Below are positions 30,898 to 41,925 of a DNA stretch of 64,000 bases, one piece after another (the first letter of the stretch is position 1; every line of letters begins with the position of its first letter). The notes below the pieces were generated by a model. That model was not told the DNA's origin. It saw only the letters and a list, made by a program, of their open reading frames with translations, and did no database searches. The position numbers and the translations under genes are program-made. The DNA is taken from the NCBI RefSeq assembly GCF_947507565.1, contig NC_089181.1, forward strand, positions 1,648,634 through 1,712,633, read 5' to 3'. The stretch comes from Oscarella lobularis (taxonomy: Eukaryota; Porifera; Homoscleromorpha; Homosclerophorida; Oscarellidae).

Positions 30898-33403
30898 ATG
30901 TCCGCGGCCCACGTGCCATCGAAAGGGACGAACGAAGTCGAGCACCGCGTAAACCAGGGCGACATCGTCCAGTCGAGGTCCAGTAAGTGACAATTACCGC
31001 GTTGGCAACAGCAACGCGAAGCTCAACGCATTATCCGGGCCACTGGTTCTCCAATGGCGTCGAACGAAACTTGCGTGACTACTTCGTCGTCTTATAGCCA
31101 GCGACGAGGAGAAGCGGCTATCAAAACCGAGTAATGCATCAAGGATGAGGGACGACTCCCTAGACTGCCAACTGGTCTTCTGTGCAGATTCCTGCGAAAG
31201 AACGTCGATAGCACGAACAAGAAACTCGCAGAAAAAGAACCAGAAGAAGAAGAAAAAGACCCAGAAGGTCCACAAAAGAAAAAGGCGAAGCTTCGCGGAC
31301 GCAACAAGCGTCGACCGCGCGAGAAACGACCGTCGAGCGAATCGCGCCTCTGCCCGTCGATCGTGCGCGAAGACGAGTGCCCATTCGGAGACGACTGTCG
31401 ATTCAGTCACGACGTGGCCGCGTACGTGGCGTCGAAACCGCCCGACGTCGATTCGACGTGTTCGACGTTCGAACGTCTCGGTTTTTGTCCGTACGGAATC
31501 GCGTGCCGATACGGCGGACAGCATTTGACGGCCGACTACAAGAACGTGACCGATCGCGACAAAGTGGCTCGACTGCGTCAGCCGCAGACGACGAATCTGC
31601 TCTCGAAAGAGTTTCAGACGATTTTGAGGAAGAAGACGTTGGAGACGCCGGATTCCGATCGATTTCTGACTCGCGTCGCTTCGGTTAAGAAGTCGGGTCT
31701 TTCCTTTGACGAATGGGAGGCGACGATGAAGGGGAAAGAGGAGAGTGGTAGTGAGGCGTCGTCATTGGGAGTTGTGACAGACGAAGGATTGACGAGACTA
31801 AGACCTTGTGAGAAAAAGACGGTTGATTTCCGAGATAAACTCTATCTCGCTCCGCTGACGACGGTAAGGTTAACTAACCTCTTGTATAATAGCGGCGACA
31901 TGCAAACGGATTGTCGTGCACATTATTAATCCTATATGTCTATTATTGGTTGCTTTCTTATCCGTCTGTTTCTAGGTTGGAAATTTGCCGTTTCGGCGTA
32001 TCTGTAAGTCATTTGGCGCTGATATTACGTGTGGTGAAATGGCAATGTGCACTAATTTACTTCAGGTGACGAGAGCGATATTTTCACTTGGCAATAGAGA
32101 CTCGATCTTCCGTCTATAGGGTCAGCAGTCCGAATGGGCTTTACTGAGAAGGCATCAGTGCGAAGACCTGTTTGGCGTTCAGGTGTGCGGATCCTTTTCG
32201 AACACAATGACGCGCTGTGCAGAAATGCTGAGAAACAACGTCGAAGTCGATTTCATAGACGTGAACGTTGGCTGTCCCATCGACCTCGTCTATAAGAAAG
32301 TAAGGAGCGGGAGAAAGAGAGTTTCTTTCTGACGTTTTGCTTCACAGGGCGGCGGCTGCGGTCTGATGCAGAGAGCAAAGCCGTTTGAGGAAATCGTTCG
32401 TGGGATGAGTACGGTGCTTGACGTTCCGCTCACGGTGAAAATGCGAACGGGCGTCTACAGCGGTCAACCGAACGCGCACAAGATCATTCCCAAGCTTCAC
32501 TCGTGGGGCGCGTCTCTCGTAACGGTATGGGTACTGCGAGAGCGACAAGCGAACGACTCAGGCAATTAGTATTTTACGCAGATTCACGGGCGATCTCGGG
32601 AACAGCGATATACTCGAGTGGCTGATTGGGATTATATTGATCGATGTGCTAAGCTAGCCGATCCTCTTCCCTTATTTGGTATGGTTGTTCAAGAGTTAGT
32701 TTGCTGCGTTCTTCATGTTTTGTTAGGAAATGGAGATATTATTTCGTTTGAGGACGCCAATGCGGCTCGCGAACGAACAGGAGTGGCAGGTGTTATGATT
32801 GCTCGAGGGGCTTTAGTGAAACCGTGGATATTCACAGAAATTAAAGAACAGAGGTGAGTAGGCATGGGTAGATATAGACAAGTGACGGGATTATTCTTGC
32901 AGGCATTGGGACATATCGTCCCAAGAGCGACTGGACATTCTGAAGGACTTCACCAAATACGGACTGGAGCATTGGGGATCTGATGATCAGGTATTGTTGA
33001 GGCTGATACACGCAGTTCTGCCATCAGATCAATCCTTTTTCTTAGGGGATATCCACGACTAGAAGATTTCTACTGGAATGGCTATCTTTCTTGCACAGGT
33101 TGGATTGCTGCGGCTCTCTTGCCCTTCTCACTCAGCATTCTACCTTCCAGGTATATTCCCGTTGGCATACTAGAACACTTACCTCAGAAGATTAACGAAC
33201 GACCGCCCCCGTATGAGGGTCGTGATGAATTGGAGACTCTTATGGCAAGTTCAAATTCAGCAGACTGGGTCAAAATAAGGCAATTATACGAAAAGCCAAG
33301 CCTAACGTGCGTATTTACTGTTCTCTCCAGTGAACTTCTTCTTGGCCCCGTCAGTCCTTCCTTCTCGTTTCTTCCAAAGCACAAGGCAAATTCCTATGCG
33401 TAA
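30898..33403 (+). CDS. DUS3L: tRNA-dihydrouridine synthase 3-like (DUS3L)
   Basis: Multi-exon. It starts at [17 protein letters not shown] and has a lysine-rich N-terminus, then two CCCH zinc fingers ([28 protein letters not shown]) typical of DUS3. The FMN-binding TIM barrel follows: [76 protein letters not shown] and [15 protein letters not shown]. The end reads [12 protein letters not shown]...[10 protein letters not shown]. The last intron appears to be GC-AG (gcaatt near 33276). The enzyme reduces uridine 47 of cytosolic tRNAs using NADPH and FMN. The exact 5' exons (30.98-31.24 kb) are uncertain. Confidence 0.9.
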
Positions 33404-33895
33404 TCCTGTACTTCTGTTTTTGAGGTGAGGCCTGGATGATGTGCTAGCTGCTTCTGTACTTACTTTGTCGAAGACCATCCCCTTTATAAGCTTGCGCTAT
33501 CCTAGGGGGTACATTTTGATCCAATTGAGCTACCCTATCATTGATTAAAATGACCAACAGGAACAAACGGAATATACGTACTTACACCTGAAAGAGCCCC
33601 AGGCCCCGCCTCCGTATGTATGTATGTATGTAACCCCATTTTACTAGCGCTCAAGCTGTTGACTTCCAGAGCCTTTCTTATTTACACTTTTTTTACCAGA
33701 CAAGCATATATATGAATTAGATAAATGCGACTAGCTAGAAAGTTCCAAGGAACTAGCAATCCAGCTTGGACCGTCATCTGCTGGAATTTGCGCCTCGCTA
33801 TTGCCTACTTCGTCCTTTGACAAAAGGTCAGAGCCCTCGTTGAATCTACCGAAATCAGGTCGTAAACGCAATTTCACTATAATACGAGTAACTGT
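33404..33895. other. Intergenic between DUS3 and the thrombospondin-like gene
   Basis: Contains a short (gtat)n microsatellite near 33616-33632 and otherwise unstructured sequence. It probably holds the two 3' UTRs, because the flanking genes are convergent. Confidence 0.5.
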
Positions 33896-36800
33896 TTACT
33901 TCCAGTATCCTTTGATGTTGGGCGACTGATCGACTTGCAGGAATCGATCGAATGTCGACGTAACGTCGACTACGGCGTCCCAGAGACGAACCTACGCGAC
34001 AAAAACGTTTACTTTGCTTTCATCATTCAAATCTCCTCTTGTGACCTCGTCAATCCATGCACCGGACAAAACAGCACTGTCCGTTTGGCCCAAGAGCAAC
34101 TCCACGGTTTCGCCTGCGGTGACGGTTGATCCGACGACAACGGTAGCATTCAGCTGACCGTTGATAAAAAGGGACTGTTCGCCGGTCAAATGGTTGTACT
34201 GCATTGCAAAGTGAGACCAGGTTTTGAATGGAATTGCGTTTTCAGTAGAAACGTCGTCGGAATGTGAAACACCGGCCCGAAGAGTCTCGTTATGAATAAC
34301 GAGGTGAATTCCTAATGGAGAGTCTGAATTAGGATATATAGATGCATGCATACAGCCTCATTTGCCTTCTCCTGTTGTAGTTCCAAGAACAGGCTTCTTC
34401 GCCAAGTCGCTGCACACGCGAGGTTGTCCACAGGCAGAGCTGGGATGTCAAGTCGTGAAACGACAATCGGTTTCTATGAACACTTACGTGAAGGTAATAT
34501 CGTCAATTGCGATATCTGAGAATGTATTTCCGTTGTGAGCCGTTATTTTGACTTCGATTCCCCCAACAAATCTCTAAAAGAAAGCGATGTATTATCTCCT
34601 TTCAGTTGACGTAAGTCATACCCCCAAGTCAATTGTAACGTTTTCCCAATTCGGGCCCTGTTCTCCTTCGACGAAAAAAACTGTTTCCCATCCTTTTGTT
34701 CCTTCGCTAACTTCGACTTCGAGGGACCCCATCAAAGTATTAAATTGAGGGAATCGTGCATTGGGCGTGAAAGTGTCGTCCATGTGGTAAAAGAACGTCA
34801 TAGCGCATCCTGACGACGAAGGAAAGCACGGCGTCTGCAGTGATGCCTGCAGCAGTACAAATCAACTTCTGTAGTCGGTGTTACTCTGACTTACTCTGTC
34901 GCCGGGCGTCAAGCCCGTTGCTTCAAGAAAGGCGTAAAATCCTCCTCCCCCCGTGTGATCCGACGTGGGTCCGGTGTTAGCTGAAGGAGTGCTCGCGTTG
35001 GTGAAAGACCACTGCGTGTCGTCGTCGTCACTTTGAAAAAATGAACCGATATTGATGGCACCTGTCAGCGGGTTCCCGAAGTCCGTAGAGCGTACTATAT
35101 CGCAGGTTAGACCACTACAACACGTCAAGTCAAGTCATCTGCTGAGAGGGTTTGAGAAGAATTTTTACCGGCACTGATTGATAAAAATCCACCCGCTGAT
35201 GGTAAAATCGTTTTCTATTAGGTCCAGTGCTTCGAAAGTGCCGAGAATCGCTCCGCTTTTCGTCGTATTTTCAAAGTTCAAGGCGAAGTTGTTATTCTAT
35301 ATAGTTCGTCATGACAGTAAAAATTAAAATCCTTTTATATTCTTACCTCTAGACACTTGTAACTGAGTTTCGAAAAGGTGACATTCTCTTGAGAGAAAGC
35401 GAACACGCCCAGACGTCCACCGAAGTGAGTCGTATCGTAGATCGGTCCGCTATCTGCAATAACCTGTGACCCTTGTAACCACTTCACTTGCATAAATCCG
35501 TTCGCCGGATTGTGAACCAAATTCCATCGATACGAAGTCTCGTATTCCCATGCCAACGGATACTGCATCCACAAGAGACGCGATTGGTCGGGCGTATTGG
35601 CCGCATGCCAAACAGCGTCGCGTAGCTCAGGTCCTGGCCCCGTTTTCGAGTCAATGACTTTGAGTTGTATTCCTGGATAGGCATTGGGACGCGGGTAGTC
35701 GCCTAGAAAGAATTGCTGTCGACCGCGTTTCCATATGCAAGCGTAGAAGCGACGGTTGTTCTGATATCCGAATATGAAGCCAGCGAAATCGTCGTCCGCA
35801 TTGAGGCCAATGAAAAAAGTTCCCGCGTACTCAACGTAATCAAAGGAATCCCGCCCAATCGCCATGCCTGGATCGCTGTAGAATAAAAAAACGGTAAAAA
35901 TCAATGTAACTGTTTTCTTGAACCCGGCAACCTGTTTAGAGTTTGAAGAATTTCAGCTCCATTGTCATTGATAATCCATATGGGATCGTTTTGAGCGGAT
36001 TCAATAGGATCAAGAGCGATTCGATCAAACGTCGAAAAATCTGTTCTCGTGATGTCCTTGTTCAAGGGACACACATCCTAAAGAGACAGATATCTTAAAC
36101 GTCGACAGCGTGAAAGGAGCTGATCACCTCTGAATCGATAACACCGTCTCCGTCAAAATCATTTTCACACGCGTCACCAATTCCGTTATTATCAGTATCC
36201 GTCTACAAAAGATATGATATTTTTTGAGCGTGCTACTGATGAATCCGATAACCTGTTCAGGATTTGCAACTAGAAGACAATTGTCGTCTACGTCAAGAAC
36301 GCCGTCGCCGTCGTCGTCATCATCGCATGCGTCACCGATTCCGTCACCGTCAGTATCCAGCTACAAGAGAACCCCACTCCCTTCCGCACAGCATAAACAT
36401 AGAGAATTTGCCGACCTGACTTGGATTCGCCACGAAGACGCAATTGTCGACCGAATCAATCAAGCCATCCCTGTCGGTATCTTTTCCATCATCGCACGCA
36501 TTTCCTACACCGTTCTGATCGTCGTCCGTCTGATTCGGATTCGGCACCGATAGACAATTGTCGCACGCGTCGCCGACGCCGTCGCCGTCGCTGTCAACCT
36601 GAAGCAGATTCACGTGCAGCGGACAGTTGTCGTTCTCGTTCAAAAGCCCGTCGCCGTCGCTGTCGTCGTCGCACACGTCGCCCAATCCGTCTCCATCCGT
36701 GTCCGTCTGATCGTCGTTGAAGTCAGTCACGCAATTGTCGCACGCGTCGCCGAATCCGTCCGAATCCGTGTCGTTTTGCGACGGATTGACGACCGTATCG

Positions 36801-39337
36801 CAATTGTCGTTGACGTCATTGATGCCGTCGTTGTCGTCGTCCAAATCGCACGCGTCGCCGACGCCGTCGCCGTCGGCGTCCTCTTGTCCGCTGTTCGGCT
36901 CGTTGGGACAGTTGTCCGCTCGACACTCCGGATAGTCGACGGCGCACGGCAGAGCGACGTTCGGTCGACCGTCTGCGTCCGTGTCTACGCCGCAGAAGGT
37001 GCCGTTGCCGGCAAAGCCGGCATTGCACGTGCACGCGAACACTCGTTTGGCGACGTGGCGACACGTTGCAAGAGTGGCATGGCAGTTGTTTTTGCCGAGA
37101 ATGCAGTAGTCGGACTCTTCGCACTCTGTTGAATTGCTCGTGTACGTTTCGTCGGCTTGGCATTGACGTCGGCCTGGCACGATGAGTTCGTAGCCGGGAT
37201 CGCAGACAATGACGCAAATATCGAGATACTTTGTGCCTGTGCAGCGAAGAGTTCCAAACGTTGCCGGTGGCTAAAACAATTCATTCATTATAAAGAGGAT
37301 TTTGTTGGTATGGTCATTTTTACCAATTCTCCGCAGTCACGTCGCAGGCAAACTGGATCCGGACCAACCCACCGAGATAGACGTCCACAGGGTCGATCTC
37401 TGAGACCGTCCAAGAAGAAACCTTCGTCGCATTTATACACGCAAACCTACACGAACAGTATTAATGAATTCCGAACTGCGAATTTTGTTCCTATATACGT
37501 CAAGATAAGCCGAGCCGGAGCAACTGACGGAGCCGTTATTTGGCACGGATGCGTTTCCGCAGTCGACGGTTCGATTGCATTCGTACACTATGCCTTCCCA
37601 CAAACCGTACGGATTGCAGTTGAGTTCAAATTGAATTCTCGGTTCCGGTAAAGATCCGCCGAGAAGCAATCCCGGAGTGCAAGTGACGTTGCAAACGCCA
37701 AGGTAGTGCGTCGCATTGCACTCAATTGTCGTATTATCGTAGGAGAGAATCGGACAGTCGACGGGATCGCAAACTGTCGGATTACCGGTCAAACGATTCG
37801 TCCATTTTCCGTCGTCGCCGCATCGTATCGGTTCGGGGTACAAAGACTCGTATCCCAAGTCGCATTCAAATGAGCACGTATCGCCGTAAGCAAATCCCGT
37901 GCACGAGTAAGAGCCGTGCAACACGGTGTAAATAAGTGGGCACGGGATGACAGACAATCGAATATCATCAATGATGCTGAAAATCCTATTGCGACCATTG
38001 TCGTCGGTGAGAGTGAAGCAGTCAAAGTCGGGACAGCAAACTTGAACAAATACGTTGAGTCGACGCTGTTTCTCTTCCACTAACGTAACGAAAACGCTGC
38101 CTCTGTCGAAAGTCACATTGACGTCAGCAAGGAGCGGTACAAATGCCGCCGGCGAATCAGGTGCAACGAGCTGAAGAGTCGAATAGCACAATTCGGGTTT
38201 GGCGACATTATCAACATTCAGTTGAGGATATGTGACGGACGTGTAAGGCGAGTCCAATTGATACATCCCTGTCAAGTCGGTGTTACTAGGATACAGGCAG
38301 CCGATGAGCGACTGGCCGTCGTCGATGCATCGTCCAGCTCCCTGACGATTTACGTCCGTTCCGCAAGTGCCAGAAAAACATACAGCCGGATCTTCGCAAA
38401 GGACCCCGGAATGATTTTCGTCGCAAACGCAGTCCGCTTCGTCGCCCGGAGTAGGCGAACAGCGACCGTACGCGCAAGGATTTTGCGCGCAACTTCCTCG
38501 CTCAGACACGACGTGCACTATCGCGTCCGCCGTCGACACGTGCACGCCGTCTGTCGCTTGGAGACGAAAGTCGAATCTGGTATTGACATCAATATCTCGC
38601 AGTGAGCGCGACAGTAGAACAAAGCCGGAAATCGGATCCAAAGAAAACGGAACTGTCGTCGCATTCAGCGTCGACGTAAAAGTGACATTCCTATTCGCAG
38701 AATCGACGTCGTCGTCTCGAACGGACGGTCGCACGACTACGACTCCGACGCTCTCATCGACGAGAAGATACGTCTCGTAAACGGCGAGCGAGAATAAAGG
38801 CGCGTTGTCGTTTCTGTCCTCGACGATTACGACGACTTGGGCCGTCGCACAGAATAATGACGTGCTCGCGTCGTCAACACGGATGGCGACGCCCCAGACC
38901 TCCCAAGCGCAAGTTTGCATGACAACGAAGTAAACGCCCTGCCTCTCCCGATCTAAATCGTTTCCAACGGTTAATATGCCGTCGTTTGTGATGTTGAACG
39001 GCGAAGTTATAGTGTCGACGATCGAGTACGCGACGACCACGGTGGCGTTCGTGGTCCAGGAAGCAGGAAGTCGCAGCGACGTTTCGAGGACGGGCGTTCC
39101 TAGAGTCGCATTTTCCGCTATCGTCGCGCTGTAGTCGGACGAGTTGAACGCTATCGTGTCGTTCGGTAGTCCGCAAAGGGCGACGCACTCGTCGGCGCTA
39201 CATTGTTGTGAACTGGTGTGATCGAGACAGGCACGAAAGCACGCTGGGGATTGGGGAGTTCCTGTCCAGTCGAATGCACACAGGTCGACTTGCTGAAACG
39301 ATAGGAGAAGCAAGACGGCCACCGTGTTCAACTGCAT
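33896..39337 (-). CDS. Cadherin-EGF-sushi-thrombospondin-MAM-LamG matrix protein
   Basis: Exon 1 (39337 down to about 37505) has a signal peptide ([20 protein letters not shown]), at least two cadherin repeats ([30 protein letters not shown]), an EGF-like unit ([17 protein letters not shown]) and sushi/CCP modules ([18 protein letters not shown]). Next come another sushi, an EGF ([15 protein letters not shown]) and about eight calcium-binding thrombospondin type 3 repeats ([14 protein letters not shown] pattern). The thrombospondin C-terminal lectin-like domain follows ([51 protein letters not shown]). After it come a MAM-like domain ([19 protein letters not shown]) and a LamG-type domain ending [13 protein letters not shown], with the stop at 33896. 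It is probably a secreted, calcium-dependent matrix or adhesion protein. Introns are short. Confidence 0.85.
36350..37010 (-). repeat. Tandem thrombospondin type 3 coding repeats
   Basis: A periodic GAC/GGC-rich coding stretch specifies repeated D-x-D-x-D-G-x-G-D-x-C-D units, e.g. [20 protein letters not shown]. The repeats coordinate many calcium ions. The DNA periodicity (about 72-108 nt) is a consequence of the protein repeat. Confidence 0.85.
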
Positions 39338-39378
39338 AACAGAAGGTTGCTAATATCGTAACCGGTGTTTTGATTATA
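39338..39378. promoter_or_regulatory. 41-bp divergent start-to-start gap
   Basis: Separates the matrix-protein ATG (39337, -) from the first plausible ATG of the phospholipase gene (39379, +). A shared bidirectional promoter is inferred. The + strand start is the less certain one. Confidence 0.4.
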
Positions 39379-41714
39379 ATGGATCTAAGCTACGTAATCA
39401 GTGGACTTCCTGTCTACGAACTTACAGTACGTCATTCCGATGATCTACAGTGACTGTAGTGAGTTCCTGATATTTTTCGCTAGCCCAGGAAGGAGACAGG
39501 ACGCTACAGTTTAGAGCTTTTTTTAAAATCAATATCGACGAACTGAAAATTTCGAAGGAGCGTCAGTTTGAGTATCGTTTTGGGGTAAGAGACTATACTC
39601 GTTCTAACGTCCCCCCACATTGTAGTGTATAGGCGCCTCTCGTTTAGCTGCATTGTAGTTTCACACTTTTTCTGTAGAAGGAATCTTCATTGAGCGTTGG
39701 GGTGTGCTTGAGAAGGCAAGTATTTTGCTGACGGTACAAACTGTAAATAGCGTTTTTTCTAGTCTAACCGCTGATGTGATTGACATGCGCCTGAGCAAAC
39801 ACCTTCATCCAAAGGAAGTGGAAACAGTTGCAAAGAAGAAGGCAATTTGTAGGGATGCTATTAGCAAGCTCTTGGGAAAAGACATATCTCCAGACAAGGT
39901 GTCTTTTTTTTTCCACTTCTCTTGTATTTTCTTAATTTCTTTCGTCTAGGTTCCTGTTGTTGGCATTTTGGGTTCTGGGGGAGGATTTCGAGCTATGACT
40001 GGCGTCGCTGGATCAATGCAGGGAATGAAAGACACTGGCGTTCTCGACTGTTCGACGTATATTGCATCATTATCGGGCTCTACTTGGTATATGAATTGAA
40101 ACGACGTGAATTTGAAACACGCTCTCTTTCGATCGCGTAGGTACCTTTCAAATCTCTTCTGCCCCAATTTATACGGTGAAGAAGAACCAGATGTCGACAA
40201 GTGCGCCGCATACCTCAAGCAGTGTTGTTCTAAGATGGGACCTCATTTATTCAATGAAAGTGCCTTCGTCAAAGGCGGATACATAGAACAGCTGATAAGG
40301 AGGCGCGACAATGGGCTAAATGTCTCGTTGGTTGATCTGTGGGGATGCTATCTAGCATCAGTTTTTCAAATGGCGAAAACGGTATATTGTGGCAATTCCT
40401 CATGTGTTTGTTGTTTCAAACCCTTTACCCTCTAGGGCCAGACAGACGAACACAAACTTTAGCAGCAGCAAAAATACGTTGAAACTGCCAGCATGCCTTT
40501 TCCTCTCTACATGTGGAACCAAAGATTGAAACGGAGATATTCTCCGGTAAATAAGAAAGCTGAACGAGCACAGAACTGACTGGTATCTGCGTCTGTTTAG
40601 AATGGCTGGAGTTTACCCCTTATGAGTATGGATTTGCGCGTTATGGATGTTTTGCTCAAGTAGAAGATCTGGCAGCAAGAATGTACAAGGGCGTCGTCTG
40701 CCGCCGACGTGACGAAGTCAATATCGGATATCTAATGGGTACCAGCGCAAGATAAGTCTGATTTTGTAATCCTGCCTGTAGGTTTGTGGGGAAGTTGTTT
40801 TGGCGTCACTCTTCACTACGTTCTCCTGACTCTCGGTCAGGAGAGTGAGACGTGGAAGGTGCTGGCCAACTTGATGCTTGGCTACCTGAAGAGGCTGAAA
40901 GCAGACGAACTGCGTCCGTTTGCCGCCGCCCTGCCGAACATGATGCGAGGAATAGCCAGAAGCGACGACTGGAAATGGGATCATACTGTTAAAGAGGCCT
41001 TCAAAGCTGTTACAGACTACATAGAAGCCGAGATCAACGAACTAAAGAAAACGTTGCTCTCATATTCGCCTCCCGGTAGGATCCGTACTGGTCCAGAGTG
41101 CTTCCTTCAGTGCTGTCGTTCTAGTTGACGCTGAAAACGTGATTCCGCCAGAAAATGAACCTAGCATGATTGTGCTAGACGGTGGGGGTGCCTTCAACGA
41201 TCCTTTTCCGCCGCTATTAAGACAGGAGCGGCGTGTCGACGTTCTGATCGTCTTTGATGATTCTTCGGAGCCAAACCAATTGGTCAATCCCTTTGGAGTG
41301 AGTCTATTTTCAAACCGTTTGGTACTAGGTATTGGCTTTGGTTTTTAGCAACTAGTAGAGGCTGCCAAATGGGCTAAACAACGCGGTCACAAAATGCCGA
41401 AAATCGATCCCTCCATATTTGACAAGAACAACATCGTTGAGAGCTACGTTTTTGAAGATCCAGAAAACGATCCTGAATGCCCCATCGTCGTCTTCTTTCC
41501 GCTTTGCAATCCGGATCTGAAAAAGGAGACGAACCAGGATGAACCGGTGGAGGGACAAGATGAAGTCAACCCTTTCGCATCCTGCTACGGCACGTTCAAT
41601 TTAGACGCTTACGATGCAAAGCAATTCAACGATTTGAGCGATCTGTGCAGAAGAAATGTCCGACGCGGTTTGGAGAAAATCAAGCAAGCCATCGCGAGAA
41701 AGGCCAACTTTTAG
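39379..41714 (+). CDS. Cytosolic phospholipase A2 (group IV) family lipase
   Basis: Exons: MDLSYVISGLPVYELT (39379), EGDRTLQFRAFFKINIDELK, a helix VIDMRLSKHLHPKEVETV, then the catalytic core. VPVVGILGSGGGFRAMTGVAG provides the oxyanion loop, and STYIASLSGSTW contains the nucleophile serine in G/S-L-S-G-S context. LWGCYLASVF and EWLEFTPYEYGFARYG follow, then MIVLDGGGAFNDPFPPLL with the catalytic aspartate, and VDVLIVFDDSSEPNQL. It ends KQAIARKANF at 41714. The apparent TAG near 40458 lies in an intron (acceptor tttag, 40461). I see no N-terminal C2 domain, so membrane targeting would differ from cPLA2-alpha. It releases fatty acids such as arachidonate from phospholipids. Confidence 0.88.
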
Positions 41715-41854
41715 AAGGTTTTCTTGCTGTAGCGTGCTGCTGCACCTACGGCGAACTAGAAAGATTTTCGTTTCTTTAGCTGTTGCTGCTGCTTCCGCGC
41801 CTGTGCAGTATACTGTATGTCGGGGAACAAAAGCGCCGACAGGATGCTTAGACT

Positions 41855-41890
41855 ACTGGTATAAACTGGTATAAACTGGTATAAACCCTT
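41855..41890 (+). promoter_or_regulatory. Triple TATAAA repeat before the amidohydrolase
   Basis: TATAAA occurs at 41860, 41870 and 41880 in three exact 10-bp tandem units (ctggtataaa), 41-66 bp ahead of the ATG at 41926. A run of actctcaactc repeats follows. It is positioned as a core promoter with a very short 5' UTR. Confidence 0.45.
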
Positions 41891-41925
41891 CCGCCTTCAA
41901 CTCTCAACTCTTAACTCTCAACTCA

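Noticed and set aside
31145-31528. Basic lysine/arginine-rich + strand frame as a separate gene
   Set aside because: It is a shifted reading of the DUS3 N-terminal exon, whose own frame gives CCCH fingers.
33500-33550. tRNA-like A box on the minus strand (tagctcaattgg)
   Set aside because: No B box, no matching D-stem or acceptor stem within tRNA distance.
33612-33634. (gtat)n tract as a functional element
   Set aside because: Short microsatellite with no positional link to a gene feature.
36421-37132. Long + strand open frames opposite the thrombospondin type 3 repeats
   Set aside because: They are antisense by-products of the repetitive GAC/GGC codons. The minus frame shows clear calcium-binding motifs.
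40440-40470. In-frame TAG in the phospholipase gene suggesting a pseudogene
   Set aside because: The sequence ends in tttag followed by an in-phase exon, so the TAG is the acceptor of the preceding intron.
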